Source: Sphingomonas crusticola (GTDB taxonomy: Bacteria > Pseudomonadota > Alphaproteobacteria > Sphingomonadales > Sphingomonadaceae). Taken from it: 64,000 bases of DNA. The notes beneath the pieces are model-generated. The model was given only the letters and a program-made list of their open reading frames with translations, searched no databases and was not told where the DNA came from. Numbering within the stretch: the first letter of the stretch is position 1; each line of letters begins with the position of its first letter. Positions 45,259 through 53,323 of this stretch are shown one piece after another. The stretch covers positions 248,001 through 312,000 of the forward strand of contig NZ_QTJP01000001.1 in the NCBI RefSeq assembly GCF_003391115.1. Direction: 5' to 3'. The translations under genes were made by a program, and so were the position numbers.

Positions 45259-46659
45259 TCAGGCGAGCGCCGTGAGACGGTCCTTCACCCGCTTCAGATC
45301 TTCGACAAAGCGTCCAAACTCGGCATCCGCCTCATCGCGCTCGTGAATCCGCAGCAAGAAGCTGGGATGGATCGTCGCCCAACCTTCGCTGCCGTCCTCC
45401 AGCCGATGCGCAATGCCCCGGGCGCCACTGATGGTCACCGCCTTGCCAAGCATCTGCCGTGCCGCGGTCGCTCCCAGCGCGACCGTCACAGCAGGTCGGA
45501 TCAACTCACGCTCCTGGCCATACCACCACCGGCAGGCCTGAATTTCGCCGGCATTGGGTTTGGAATGGATGCGGCGTTTGCCACGCTGTTCATATTTGAA
45601 ATGCTTGACCGCGTTGGTAACGTAACTGCGCGCGCGATCGAGGCCGGCCTGTGCGAGCGCTCGATCGAACATCTGACCCGCCGGGCCGATGAACGGCTTT
45701 CCCGCAATGTCCTCCTGATCGCCGGGCTGCTCGCCTACGAACATCAAGCGGGCATCGAGCGGCCCTTCGCCGAACACGGTTTGCGTCGCGTCCTTGTAGA
45801 GCGGGCAGCGCGTGCACCCCATCGCTTCTTCACGCAGCGCTTCCCACGAGCCGGCGACATTGCCTCCCAGATTTTCGCGGCTTGTCGCCACCATCGCGCT
45901 CTCCCGTGCCTGCGCGCCAGCGATCAGGCTGGAGACCAACGCCGTTTCCGGCATGTTTTTCCAATATTTGCGCGGCATTTCCTTCAGCATCGCGCCAATC
46001 TTCACCCGTGCCGGATTGAAGATCGAGGCATAATAAGTCTTCCACGTCTCCTCGAGCGGATCGCCGTCCGGTGCGTCCGCCCGTTGAGCGCCAGGCGCTT
46101 CCCGCAACGTTTCGCCGTCCCAGTGCAGGGACAGTTCCGGGGTCAGGATCGACCAGCGCATCGACGCAAACCGATCAATGAAGAAAGCCGCATTGGCGCG
46201 AACGATGTGGTGGGTGGGCTCGAACCAGGCAACGAAGCCCCGTTGCTCGCCTTCGCCGACTTCCCGAAAACGCAGGAAAGCGCGCATCTTATGGATATCG
46301 CGCCTAACCTCCTTCGCCATGGCTTCTATCCGCCGCAGCAGCGGATCGGTCTGATCCTGGATCAGCAACGGCATAGCGCGCAACCTGAGCAGCATCGAGT
46401 AAAGCAGGCCAAAGCGCTCGGGATCCGAATGGCGGATGGCCGCACGCGCTAAATCGAGAAACGGTCTGGGCACCGAAAAAGGCATTACGCCCGCCACTGC
46501 CGGAGCGGCCCCTCCCGCGGAGGCCAGCAAATCGCCGAACTCATCACCGACGCGCCACGTCACCTCACCCGCCGGCACGCCCGCGCAAGCAAGTTCACGC
46601 GCCTCCAGGCGCCAGCCATCGAAATCGTCTTGGGTGGCAATGGTCGCGACACGCATCAT
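45259..46659 (-). CDS. udgX: DUF4130 (TIGR03915-like) fused to UdgX family uracil-DNA-binding protein
   Basis: 466 aa in two parts. The N-terminal half (about 1-255), starting MRVATIATQDDFDGWRLEARELA, is the DUF4130 module known only as a partner of radical SAM genes. The C-terminal half (about 270-466) is a UdgX-type uracil-DNA glycosylase with GCTRCPLYKDAT (Fe-S Cys pair), GEQPGDQED near residue 309 and the R-loop KRRIHSKP near 358. In UdgX the loop His forms a covalent bond to the deoxyribose after uracil excision, trapping the protein on DNA. The likely start is ATG 46659; a GTG at 46665 is possible. It is the distal gene of the radical SAM operon. Confidence 0.9.
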   Translation of the reverse strand: MMRVATIATQDDFDGWRLEARELACAGVPAGEVTWRVGDEFGDLLASAGGAAPAVAGVMPFSVPRPFLDLARAAIRHSDPERFGLLYSMLLRLRAMPLLIQDQTDPLLRRIEAMAKEVRRDIHKMRAFLRFREVGEGEQRGFVAWFEPTHHIVRANAAFFIDRFASMRWSILTPELSLHWDGETLREAPGAQRADAPDGDPLEETWKTYYASIFNPARVKIGAMLKEMPRKYWKNMPETALVSSLIAGAQARESAMVATSRENLGGNVAGSWEALREEAMGCTRCPLYKDATQTVFGEGPLDARLMFVGEQPGDQEDIAGKPFIGPAGQMFDRALAQAGLDRARSYVTNAVKHFKYEQRGKRRIHSKPNAGEIQACRWWYGQERELIRPAVTVALGATAARQMLGKAVTISGARGIAHRLEDGSEGWATIHPSFLLRIHERDEADAEFGRFVEDLKRVKDRLTALA

Positions 46660-46678
46660 CAGCACGCCGCCATGGCGA

Positions 46679-46810
46679 TCAATCGGTTTCTAAATTTTCC
46701 CCCGCCGTGCGGCCGAAACGCGACGAGAAAACCCAGACCAGGCTCCCACCGGCAATGATCAGCATGGATCCGCCGTAAACTGCCGCAAGCACTCCAAGCA
46801 ACGTCGACAT
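46679..46810 (-). CDS. Small membrane ORF, 43 aa, between the radical SAM and UdgX genes
   Basis: Starts at ATG 46810 after a GGGGGGT stretch. The product has one hydrophobic helix (about residues 4-27, LLGVLAAVYGGSMLIIAGGS), then VWVFSSRFGRTAGEN with a basic turn, so it is predicted as N-out or single-pass with a cytoplasmic tail. Its stop is 20 bases before the UdgX ATG and its start is 113 bases after the radical SAM stop. The operon position supports a real gene; there is no family match that I can name. It could also be untranslated spacer. Confidence 0.5.
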   Translation of the reverse strand: MSTLLGVLAAVYGGSMLIIAGGSLVWVFSSRFGRTAGENLETD

Positions 46811-46922
46811 AGCATGACCCCCCGGTCAATTTCGCTGTACAGCCACATAGCATATTATCGTTAGAAAACAGCATAGAAACCTATCTTCACGGATTGCAAA
46901 TGGTGCATGCGCGAAACGGCCT

Positions 46923-48167
46923 TCATGCCGCGAAGAGTTCCAATTGCGCGGTCGATTTCGCTTCGAGCAGCGGAAACACGCAATCCGCCAGTGCCACCGG
47001 ACGCCAGTCCGCCGCCACAATGAACGGCCGGATCTTTTTGAGGGAAACGGCGAGACGCGCGACGTCCCCGAGTCGCAATGCATGCGTGCGCCGCGAGGAC
47101 AGAATGGCGGCGACCGCCTTGGTACCCAGACCGGGCACGCGCAGCAGCATCTCTTTGGGTGCGCGATTGATATCGACCGGGAAAACTCCGCGAAACTTCA
47201 ATGCCCAGGCAAGTTTGGGGTCCATATCCAGCGGCAGCATGCCATCGTCGCCCGCCGCTGCCGTGACTTCATGAGCGGCAAAGCCGTAAAAGCGCATCAT
47301 CCAATCTGACTGATAAAGCCGATGTTCGCGGATGAGGGGAGGACGCTTTAGCGGCAGGATAGTGCTTGCGTCGGGAATTGGGCTGAACGCGGAATAGTAA
47401 ACCCGCCGCAGCCGGAACTGATCGTAGAGCCGGCTCGCGCTGCCGATGATTTCTGCATCGTTCGCACTGTCTGCGCCCACGATCATCTGCGTCGATTGGC
47501 CGGCCGGAGCGAATTTTGGCGCGGAGCGGTAATGTTTTCTGGCGTCCTGACCATCCTCAATTGCGCCCTTGAGATCGCCCATTGCGCCTTCGATCCGGAC
47601 GCCCGACTTTTCCGGAGCAAGCCTCTTCAGTCCGCTTGCCGTGGGCAATTCGACATTGATCGATAGGCGGTCGGCATAAAGGCCGGCCTGGTGCACCAAT
47701 TCGGGATCGGCATCGGGTATCGTCTTGAGATGGATGTAGCCGCGGAATTGATGATCCTCCCGCAACCGCCGGGCGACTTCCACGATCTGCTCCATCGTGT
47801 AATCCGACGATCGAATGATCCCGGAAGACAGGAACAGTCCCTCGATATAATTGCGCCGATAGAAAGCGAGGGTGAGCTGAACCACCTCGTCTACAGTAAA
47901 GCGTGCGCGGCGAACGTTCGAACTCTTCCGATTTATGCAATAATGACAGTCGAAGATGCAGCTATTGGTCAGCAATATCTTCAGCAGGGAAATACAGCGA
48001 CCGTCGGGCGCGTAAGCGTGACAGATGCCCATGCCGCCATCCGTCGATCCCAGGCCTTTACCATCGCGCGAACTACGCTTCGCGGTACCCGAGGAGGCGC
48101 AGGACGCATCATATTTGGCCGCATCCGCCAGGATCGCCAGCTTTTCTCGGGTGTCGAGTTGCGCCAT
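46923..48167 (-). CDS. Putative DNA modification/repair radical SAM protein (TIGR03916-like)
   Basis: 414 aa. CIFDCHYC (Cys70, Cys74, Cys77) is the CxxxCxxC motif that binds the SAM-cleaving 4Fe-4S cluster. The TIM-barrel core continues through VVQLTLAFYRRNYIEGLFLSSGI and DRLSINVELPTASGLKRLAP. The C-terminal segment EMLLRVPGLGTKAVAAILSS (about 345-365) is a helix-hairpin-helix that binds DNA. The family is linked to UDG genes, but no product is known. Start: ATG 48167 with AGGA five bases upstream, overlapping a putative LexA box; an ATG at 48209 lacks a ribosome-binding site. Confidence 0.9.
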   Translation of the reverse strand: MAQLDTREKLAILADAAKYDASCASSGTAKRSSRDGKGLGSTDGGMGICHAYAPDGRCISLLKILLTNSCIFDCHYCINRKSSNVRRARFTVDEVVQLTLAFYRRNYIEGLFLSSGIIRSSDYTMEQIVEVARRLREDHQFRGYIHLKTIPDADPELVHQAGLYADRLSINVELPTASGLKRLAPEKSGVRIEGAMGDLKGAIEDGQDARKHYRSAPKFAPAGQSTQMIVGADSANDAEIIGSASRLYDQFRLRRVYYSAFSPIPDASTILPLKRPPLIREHRLYQSDWMMRFYGFAAHEVTAAAGDDGMLPLDMDPKLAWALKFRGVFPVDINRAPKEMLLRVPGLGTKAVAAILSSRRTHALRLGDVARLAVSLKKIRPFIVAADWRPVALADCVFPLLEAKSTAQLELFAA

Positions 48168-48169
48168 AT

Positions 48170-48184
48170 GTTCCTGATATGTTC
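48170..48184 (-). promoter_or_regulatory. Putative LexA (SOS) operator GTTC-N7-GTTC
   Basis: The plus strand reads GTTCCTGATATGTTC, an exact match to the GTTC-N7-GTTC direct repeat recognised by alphaproteobacterial LexA. It ends three bases before the radical SAM ATG and covers its ribosome-binding site, so LexA binding would silence the operon until DNA damage. With eight fixed bases a match is expected by chance about once per 65 kb per strand, but this one lies at the head of a DNA-repair-like operon. Confidence 0.65.
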
Positions 48185-48250
48185 GGCCAGCCAAGAAAGC
48201 AACTGGCATCAGCAGTTGACGCGAGAATTCAGGGAGATAGGCGCAGCGCG

Positions 48251-50689
48251 ATGGCTACGATCCTGCGCATATGGCCGATCGCCGCGGCAGTGGTGATTGG
48301 GGCGCCATCACAAGCTACCGTCCCTGAAATCATCGTTACCGCGCAAACGCCTTTGGACGAGAGAAATGGCGCGTTGGGCACTCAGGTAGGCAGCGCCGCC
48401 GACATTGCCGCGATGCATGCGCTCGATCTTTCCGAATATCTCGGGCGCCGCCTGGGCAGCGTCTATATCAACGCCACGCAGAGTAATCCGCTACAGCCGG
48501 ACGTTAATTACCGCGGTTTTACGGCGTCGCCTTTATTGGGAACGCCGCAGGGCTTGTCGGTATTCCTCGACGGCGTGCGCCAGAACCAGCCATTCGGCGA
48601 CGTAGTGAGCTGGGATCTGATCCCGCGAGATGCGATTCTGGTCGTCGATCTGGTGCCCGGCTCAAACCCGCTGTTCGGGCGCAACTCCCTCGGAGGAGCG
48701 TTGGCGATCCATACGCGGGATGGACGCGACGGCGGCGGCACGTCGCTGGAAGCCAATTATGGTTCGCACCGACGCTGGCGGATTGAAGCGGAAACTGCGG
48801 GCTCGCACAACGAAGTTGATTGGTTCATCACCGCTAATCATTTCCAGGAGCGCGGTTGGCGCGATTTTTCGCCGTCAAACGCCGATCAGGTATTCGCGAA
48901 ACTGGGGTGGGGCTCCGGCGGGACGCGGCTGGAATGGTCCGCCAGCTTCGCCGAGAGCGACCTCAATGGTAATGGCCTGCAGGACGTGCGGCTGCTCGCG
49001 GCCGATTACGCCAGCGTCTACACCCAACCAGACAACAGCCAGAACCGCTCCTACGCCAGCACGCTCTCTCTCCGGCACGATTTTGGAAGCGCGCTTACGC
49101 TGCACGGCAACGTTCATTATCGCCATATCCGCTCGCGCACGTATAACGGCGACATCAACGACGATGCGCTGGGGGGAGATTTCTACCAGCCCGACGCGGT
49201 GGAGCAGGGGGCGTTGGCCGCCGCCGGCTATACCGGCTTTCCCGTCAGCGGCGAGACCCAGGATGATGCGCCTTTTCCAAAGTGGCGCTGCATTGCCAAC
49301 ATTCTGCTGGACAGCGAGCCGAATGAAACGTGCAACGGATTGATCAACCGTTCAGCGACCGAGCAACATGACCTGGGCGGATCGGCCGAACTCAGCTGGA
49401 TCACCGGCAATAATCGGCTGGTCGTCGGCGGAACATGGGAGGTGAACCGCGCTCATTTCCGGCAATCTTCGCAGTTCGGCTATCTCACGCCTGCCCATGG
49501 CGTAAACAGCGTCACAGGGCCCGGGGCCTTTGCCGACGGCAGCCAGAATTCCGAGGATGCGTTCGACGCAAGGGCCGATCTTGTCGGCCGCACCGATGGC
49601 GTCAGTCTATTCGCGGCAGACACGCTGAGGCTGCTTCCGCGGCTAAGCCTGGCCATCTCCGGACGCTACGATCGTACGATCATCCGCAACAGCGACGTGA
49701 TCACCCCCGGTGGCGGCCCAGGTTCGCTCGATGGCCACTATCGCTACAACCGCTTCAATCCGGCCGCGACGCTGACGTTTATAGCAAGCCCGACGTTCAC
49801 CGCTTATGCCACACTGGGCCAGAGCAGCCGGGCGCCATCGGCGATTGAGCTTGGCTGCGCGGATCCGGCCAATCCATGCCGTCTTCCCAACGCGCTCGCC
49901 GGCGACCCACCGCTGAAGCAAGTGGTGACTCGCACAGGTGAGCTTGGCGCCCATGGGCGCGTCGCCGGAGTAGGGTGGACCGCCAGCGCGTTCCGCGCTG
50001 ACAATCACGACGACATATTATTCGTCGCGGACGATGCGTCCGGCTTCGGTTATTTCAGGAACTTCGGTCGAACGCGGCGGCAGGGGGTCGAGCTAGGTCT
50101 GGATGCTACACGCGGCCGGCTTACCATGAATGCGCATTACACGTGGCTCGACGCAACCTATCGCACTGCCGAGACGGTCGACGGCAGCGCTAACAGCAGC
50201 AATGACGCCACGGCTCCAGGCTTCGAAGGGGACATCGACATCGATCCGGGTAACCGGATCCCGCTGGTGCCCCACCATATCTTCAAGGCCAGCGCGGCGC
50301 TGCATGTGACTGGCCGCTTCAGCATCAGCGCGGACCTTGTCGCGCAGTCCGGCATGATCGCGCGAGGCAATGAGAATGGCGAGCATCATAGAGACGGCGT
50401 CTATTATTTGGGGTCAGGCCGCTCGCGCGGTTATGCCATCGTAAATCTCGGTCTGGATTGGCGTCGGAGCGCGCACCTCAAATTCTACGCCGAGCTCAGC
50501 AACGCCTTCGACAATCATTATTTCAGCGCCGCCCAGCTTTCCCCGACCGGCTTCAATGCCAACGGTAACTTTGTCGGACGGCCATTTGCCGGGCCGGTCG
50601 TCGACGGCGAGCGGCCGCTCGTCTCGTCCACCTTCTATTCGCCGGGAACGCCGCGGTCGCTCTGGCTGGGCGCGCGCGTTACTTTCTAG
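48251..50689 (+). CDS. TonB-dependent outer-membrane receptor, 812 aa
   Basis: Signal peptide residues 1-23 (ending SQATVPE), TonB-box-like EIIVTAQ, plug domain with DVNYRGFTASPLLGTPQGLSV-type sequence and VDLVPGSNPLFGRNSLGGAL, then the barrel, ending SLWLGARVTF with terminal Phe. It is shorter than the receptor at 3490. Ligand unknown. It diverges from the radical SAM operon (83 bases between starts) and meets the cation exchanger gene tail-to-tail, overlapping it by four bases. Confidence 0.92.
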   Translation: MATILRIWPIAAAVVIGAPSQATVPEIIVTAQTPLDERNGALGTQVGSAADIAAMHALDLSEYLGRRLGSVYINATQSNPLQPDVNYRGFTASPLLGTPQGLSVFLDGVRQNQPFGDVVSWDLIPRDAILVVDLVPGSNPLFGRNSLGGALAIHTRDGRDGGGTSLEANYGSHRRWRIEAETAGSHNEVDWFITANHFQERGWRDFSPSNADQVFAKLGWGSGGTRLEWSASFAESDLNGNGLQDVRLLAADYASVYTQPDNSQNRSYASTLSLRHDFGSALTLHGNVHYRHIRSRTYNGDINDDALGGDFYQPDAVEQGALAAAGYTGFPVSGETQDDAPFPKWRCIANILLDSEPNETCNGLINRSATEQHDLGGSAELSWITGNNRLVVGGTWEVNRAHFRQSSQFGYLTPAHGVNSVTGPGAFADGSQNSEDAFDARADLVGRTDGVSLFAADTLRLLPRLSLAISGRYDRTIIRNSDVITPGGGPGSLDGHYRYNRFNPAATLTFIASPTFTAYATLGQSSRAPSAIELGCADPANPCRLPNALAGDPPLKQVVTRTGELGAHGRVAGVGWTASAFRADNHDDILFVADDASGFGYFRNFGRTRRQGVELGLDATRGRLTMNAHYTWLDATYRTAETVDGSANSSNDATAPGFEGDIDIDPGNRIPLVPHHIFKASAALHVTGRFSISADLVAQSGMIARGNENGEHHRDGVYYLGSGRSRGYAIVNLGLDWRRSAHLKFYAELSNAFDNHYFSAAQLSPTGFNANGNFVGRPFAGPVVDGERPLVSSTFYSPGTPRSLWLGARVTF

Positions 50690-51696
50690 CGGGCCAGGTG
50701 CAGCGCCACCAATGCCCCGGCAAAGACAAGGTAAAGCAGCCCCATTCCAGCGAGCAATCGACGCGAGACGACCCCGCAGCGGAACGCGACATACATGATT
50801 GCCACGGCGACTGCGGTGGTGCCGGCTGCGAGCAGGAGCGGGGCGTCCAGCAGCCATGGTGTCCAGAACAAGCCGAAAGCAGTCGGAACCGTCGCCTGGA
50901 TCATCATCGCGCCGGAGATATTCGCCAGCGCGAGCCGGTATTTGCCTTGCCGCACCCAGATGATCGCATTCATCGTTTCGGGAAGTTCGGTGGCGATCGG
51001 ACTCAGCAGCAGCGCGAGCAGATGCGGCTGCAAACCCAGAGCAGGCCCGATCAGCTCGAGGCGCGACACGAACAGGCGCGAGGCCGCGAAGATGATGGCA
51101 AGCGCGAGCAGCGTCTGGACGATGGCCATGGCGGTGCCGGGCGTGGCGGCATGGCGGGCGAAGGTGAGGGGCTCGGTCTCTCCCTCATTCTCGCCGCGAT
51201 GGCCGCCCATCTCCTTGCGGACGTATAGCGCGTAGGCGCCGAGGAACAGGAGCCCGAGCCAGGGCTTCCCGGCGAAGGCAATTAGGCCCAGGGCAATCTT
51301 CCCTGCGAAGATAGCCAGAAACCAGCCTTGGTCCCGCGCCAGATTCCGGAAATCGCTGCAGATTTCGGGCGTTTTCGGCAGCTTCTGGCGGCTGGTCAGA
51401 AGTACGATCCCGACGGTTGCATAAGCGATCGTCGCCAAGGCGAGCGGGCCTCCAAGCGCCGCACCAACGCCGAGCGCCTTTGATGTCTCGCTGGCACCGA
51501 AGGCGACCGCTACCAAGGTCACTACGCTTTCAGGCAGGGCGGTACCGAAAGCCGCCAGGACGGAGCCGGTGGCCTGCTGGCCGACGGCCAGCTTACGTCC
51601 CACCCACTCGACGCCGTTTACGAACAATTTACAGGAAAAATAGATGGCAAGCGCCGATCCCATCAGCAGCGCAAAATTCAGCCAGAGTATGTGCAT
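50686..51696 (-). CDS. Sodium/calcium exchanger-like (CaCA) membrane protein
   Basis: 336 aa with about ten transmembrane helices in two inverted halves. The alpha-repeats are GTALPESVVTLVAVAFGA (about residues 50-67) and SPIATELPETMNAIIW (about 235-250), each with the acidic residue that binds the cation. An acidic/His-rich cytoplasmic loop (GGHRGENEGETEPL) connects the halves. It likely exchanges Ca or another cation for protons or Na. The ATG at 51696 starts MHILWLNF. Confidence 0.88.
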   Translation of the reverse strand: MHILWLNFALLMGSALAIYFSCKLFVNGVEWVGRKLAVGQQATGSVLAAFGTALPESVVTLVAVAFGASETSKALGVGAALGGPLALATIAYATVGIVLLTSRQKLPKTPEICSDFRNLARDQGWFLAIFAGKIALGLIAFAGKPWLGLLFLGAYALYVRKEMGGHRGENEGETEPLTFARHAATPGTAMAIVQTLLALAIIFAASRLFVSRLELIGPALGLQPHLLALLLSPIATELPETMNAIIWVRQGKYRLALANISGAMMIQATVPTAFGLFWTPWLLDAPLLLAAGTTAVAVAIMYVAFRCGVVSRRLLAGMGLLYLVFAGALVALHLAR

Positions 51697-51950
51697 TCTA
51701 TCGCCCGGGGCCGGAAGGAGACATGCATGAACCGGCAACATGCCCGGCCCGGGCATTCGCCGATCCATGGTCTCGCCAAGCTCTCGCTGCTTTCGCCACG
51801 GCCGAGGGCCGAGTATGTTGACGAACGCCCCGCTGGTGCGGGCGGCTACTCCCCAAGGAAGTTTGCGCTTTGGCAGCGGAGGAGGCTGAGGTCAATCAGG
51901 CGCACGCCCCGTGCCCGCATTGATCTTGATAATATATATTATGTAAAATG

Positions 51951-52559
51951 TTATGGGTTGCGCGGCTGAAGGATGAGCGTCCGGTCTTCTACCCGCCAAG
52001 ATTGCAGGCGCGACAGGAAGTTCATCCCCAAGACGTTCATGTCGCCAAATTCCTGCGCCACGACAACGCGCAGATCCGAAGCCCGGATCGGACCCAGTAC
52101 CAGCCGGGCCACACTGGATGTCCGCGCGAATATCATTCCATCGGCTGTGTCAATCTGCACCGGGAATGGATTTTGCGCGAGATCCAGTCCTGCAGCCTTG
52201 GCGGTTTCCAGGTTGAGTGAGGTCGTGGTTGCGCCGCTGTCGATCATCATCCTGCGTGAAACGCCGTTGATCGACACAGTCGCCCAGAAATGGCCGTCCG
52301 GTGCCATCCGCAGCCGCACCGTGCTTCCGGCGATGTGTTGCTCGTCATCCCTCAGCAAGGACGTAATGCGCGTCCACCCACCGCCGGATAATTCCCGCAT
52401 CGCCCCCAAGATCAGCAGCCCGACGACGAAGATCGCAATCCAAGCGCCCGCCATTGTCAGCGACTTTCGCAGCGATACGCGTCGGGTCAGCAATGCCGAG
52501 AGCGGCAATATCAGCGCCAATATATAGAAAACGGCATTGGCGTGCTGGTCGCTGCTCAT
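51951..52559 (-). CDS. Membrane-anchored retropepsin-like aspartic protease (clan AA)
   Basis: 202 aa. Two N-terminal transmembrane segments (about residues 8-24 and 36-54) are followed by a periplasmic domain with RMMIDSGATTTSLNLETA (the catalytic DSG, Asp107) and the closing GDMNVLGMNFLSRLQSWRVED hairpin. This is the TIGR02281-like family of single-domain retropepsins, which must dimerise to form an active site. No substrate is known. It is the last gene of a run in which each ATG overlaps the previous stop (ATGA with the MBL gene). Confidence 0.9.
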   Translation of the reverse strand: MSSDQHANAVFYILALILPLSALLTRRVSLRKSLTMAGAWIAIFVVGLLILGAMRELSGGGWTRITSLLRDDEQHIAGSTVRLRMAPDGHFWATVSINGVSRRMMIDSGATTTSLNLETAKAAGLDLAQNPFPVQIDTADGMIFARTSSVARLVLGPIRASDLRVVVAQEFGDMNVLGMNFLSRLQSWRVEDRTLILQPRNP

Positions 52560-53323
52560 GGGATCACGACCTCAAGCCCGTCATATCCGGGCTCGATGCC
52601 TTGCGGCAACTCGGCGACGAGCGTGGCATAGTCCATCGATTGATCCATATGCGTCAGGATCGCTCGGCCGGGCCGCACGCGCACGATCGCGTCCAAGGTC
52701 GTCGCGAGATCGGCATGGGTGGGATGTGGCGCGTGCCGCAACGCGTCCACCACCCATACGTCCACACCTGCGAAGAGTTCTTCCATCTCTCCCGTAAGAT
52801 GATGGAAATCGGTGGAATATCCAAAGGAGCCATGGGCGCCATCGAATCGAAACCCAGCGGAAGTTATGCTACCGTGGGGTTGGTCGGCGGTGCGCACTCG
52901 AAGGTCTCCGAGCATCAACTCGTCGTCCAGCAACGTGAGGGTGGCCGTCGGTGGATAGCCGCCACGTCCATGGAAAACGTAGCGGAAACGGCGCTCCAGC
53001 GACTCCAGCGTACGTGCCCGGGCATAACAAGGCACCGGCTTACCCGTCATGTGAAATAGCTGACGCAGGTCATCGATGCCGTGGGTGTGGTCGGCATGTT
53101 CGTGCGTCCACAGCACCGCATCCACGGCCCCGCTATTGGCCATGAGGAGCTGCTGGCGCATGTCCGGGCCCGTGTCGACGAGGATCGTGATCGGGCCGCT
53201 CTGCACCAGGATGGACGCGCGCGTGCGTCGATTGCGCGGCTCGGACGGGTCGCACGCGCCCCAATCATTCCCGATCCGCGGCACGCCGGACGATGTCCCG
53301 CAGCCGAGGAGCGTCAGCTTCAC
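52556..53323 (-). CDS. MBL-fold metallohydrolase (PhnP-like)
   Basis: 255 aa. The metal motif is THEHADHTHG (His74, His76, Asp78, His79), with further ligands in DQPHGS and LTHMDQSMDY. GCGTSSGVPRIG with GNDWGACDP at the N-terminus is typical of the PhnP/RNase Z-like subgroup that acts on cyclic phosphodiesters or similar. Cytoplasmic. Its start overlaps the tatD stop and its stop overlaps the retropepsin start. Confidence 0.92.
   Translation of the reverse strand: MKLTLLGCGTSSGVPRIGNDWGACDPSEPRNRRTRASILVQSGPITILVDTGPDMRQQLLMANSGAVDAVLWTHEHADHTHGIDDLRQLFHMTGKPVPCYARARTLESLERRFRYVFHGRGGYPPTATLTLLDDELMLGDLRVRTADQPHGSITSAGFRFDGAHGSFGYSTDFHHLTGEMEELFAGVDVWVVDALRHAPHPTHADLATTLDAIVRVRPGRAILTHMDQSMDYATLVAELPQGIEPGYDGLEVVIP

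Noticed and set aside
48168-48209. Longer radical SAM start at 48209
   Set aside because: No ribosome-binding site and the LexA-type box would be coding; the ATG at 48167 has AGGA and fits the family start.
51697-51950. Short open frames in the gap between the cation exchanger and the retropepsin
   Set aside because: No ribosome-binding sites, biased composition; the AT-rich TATATATTATG stretch is probably just spacer or promoter.
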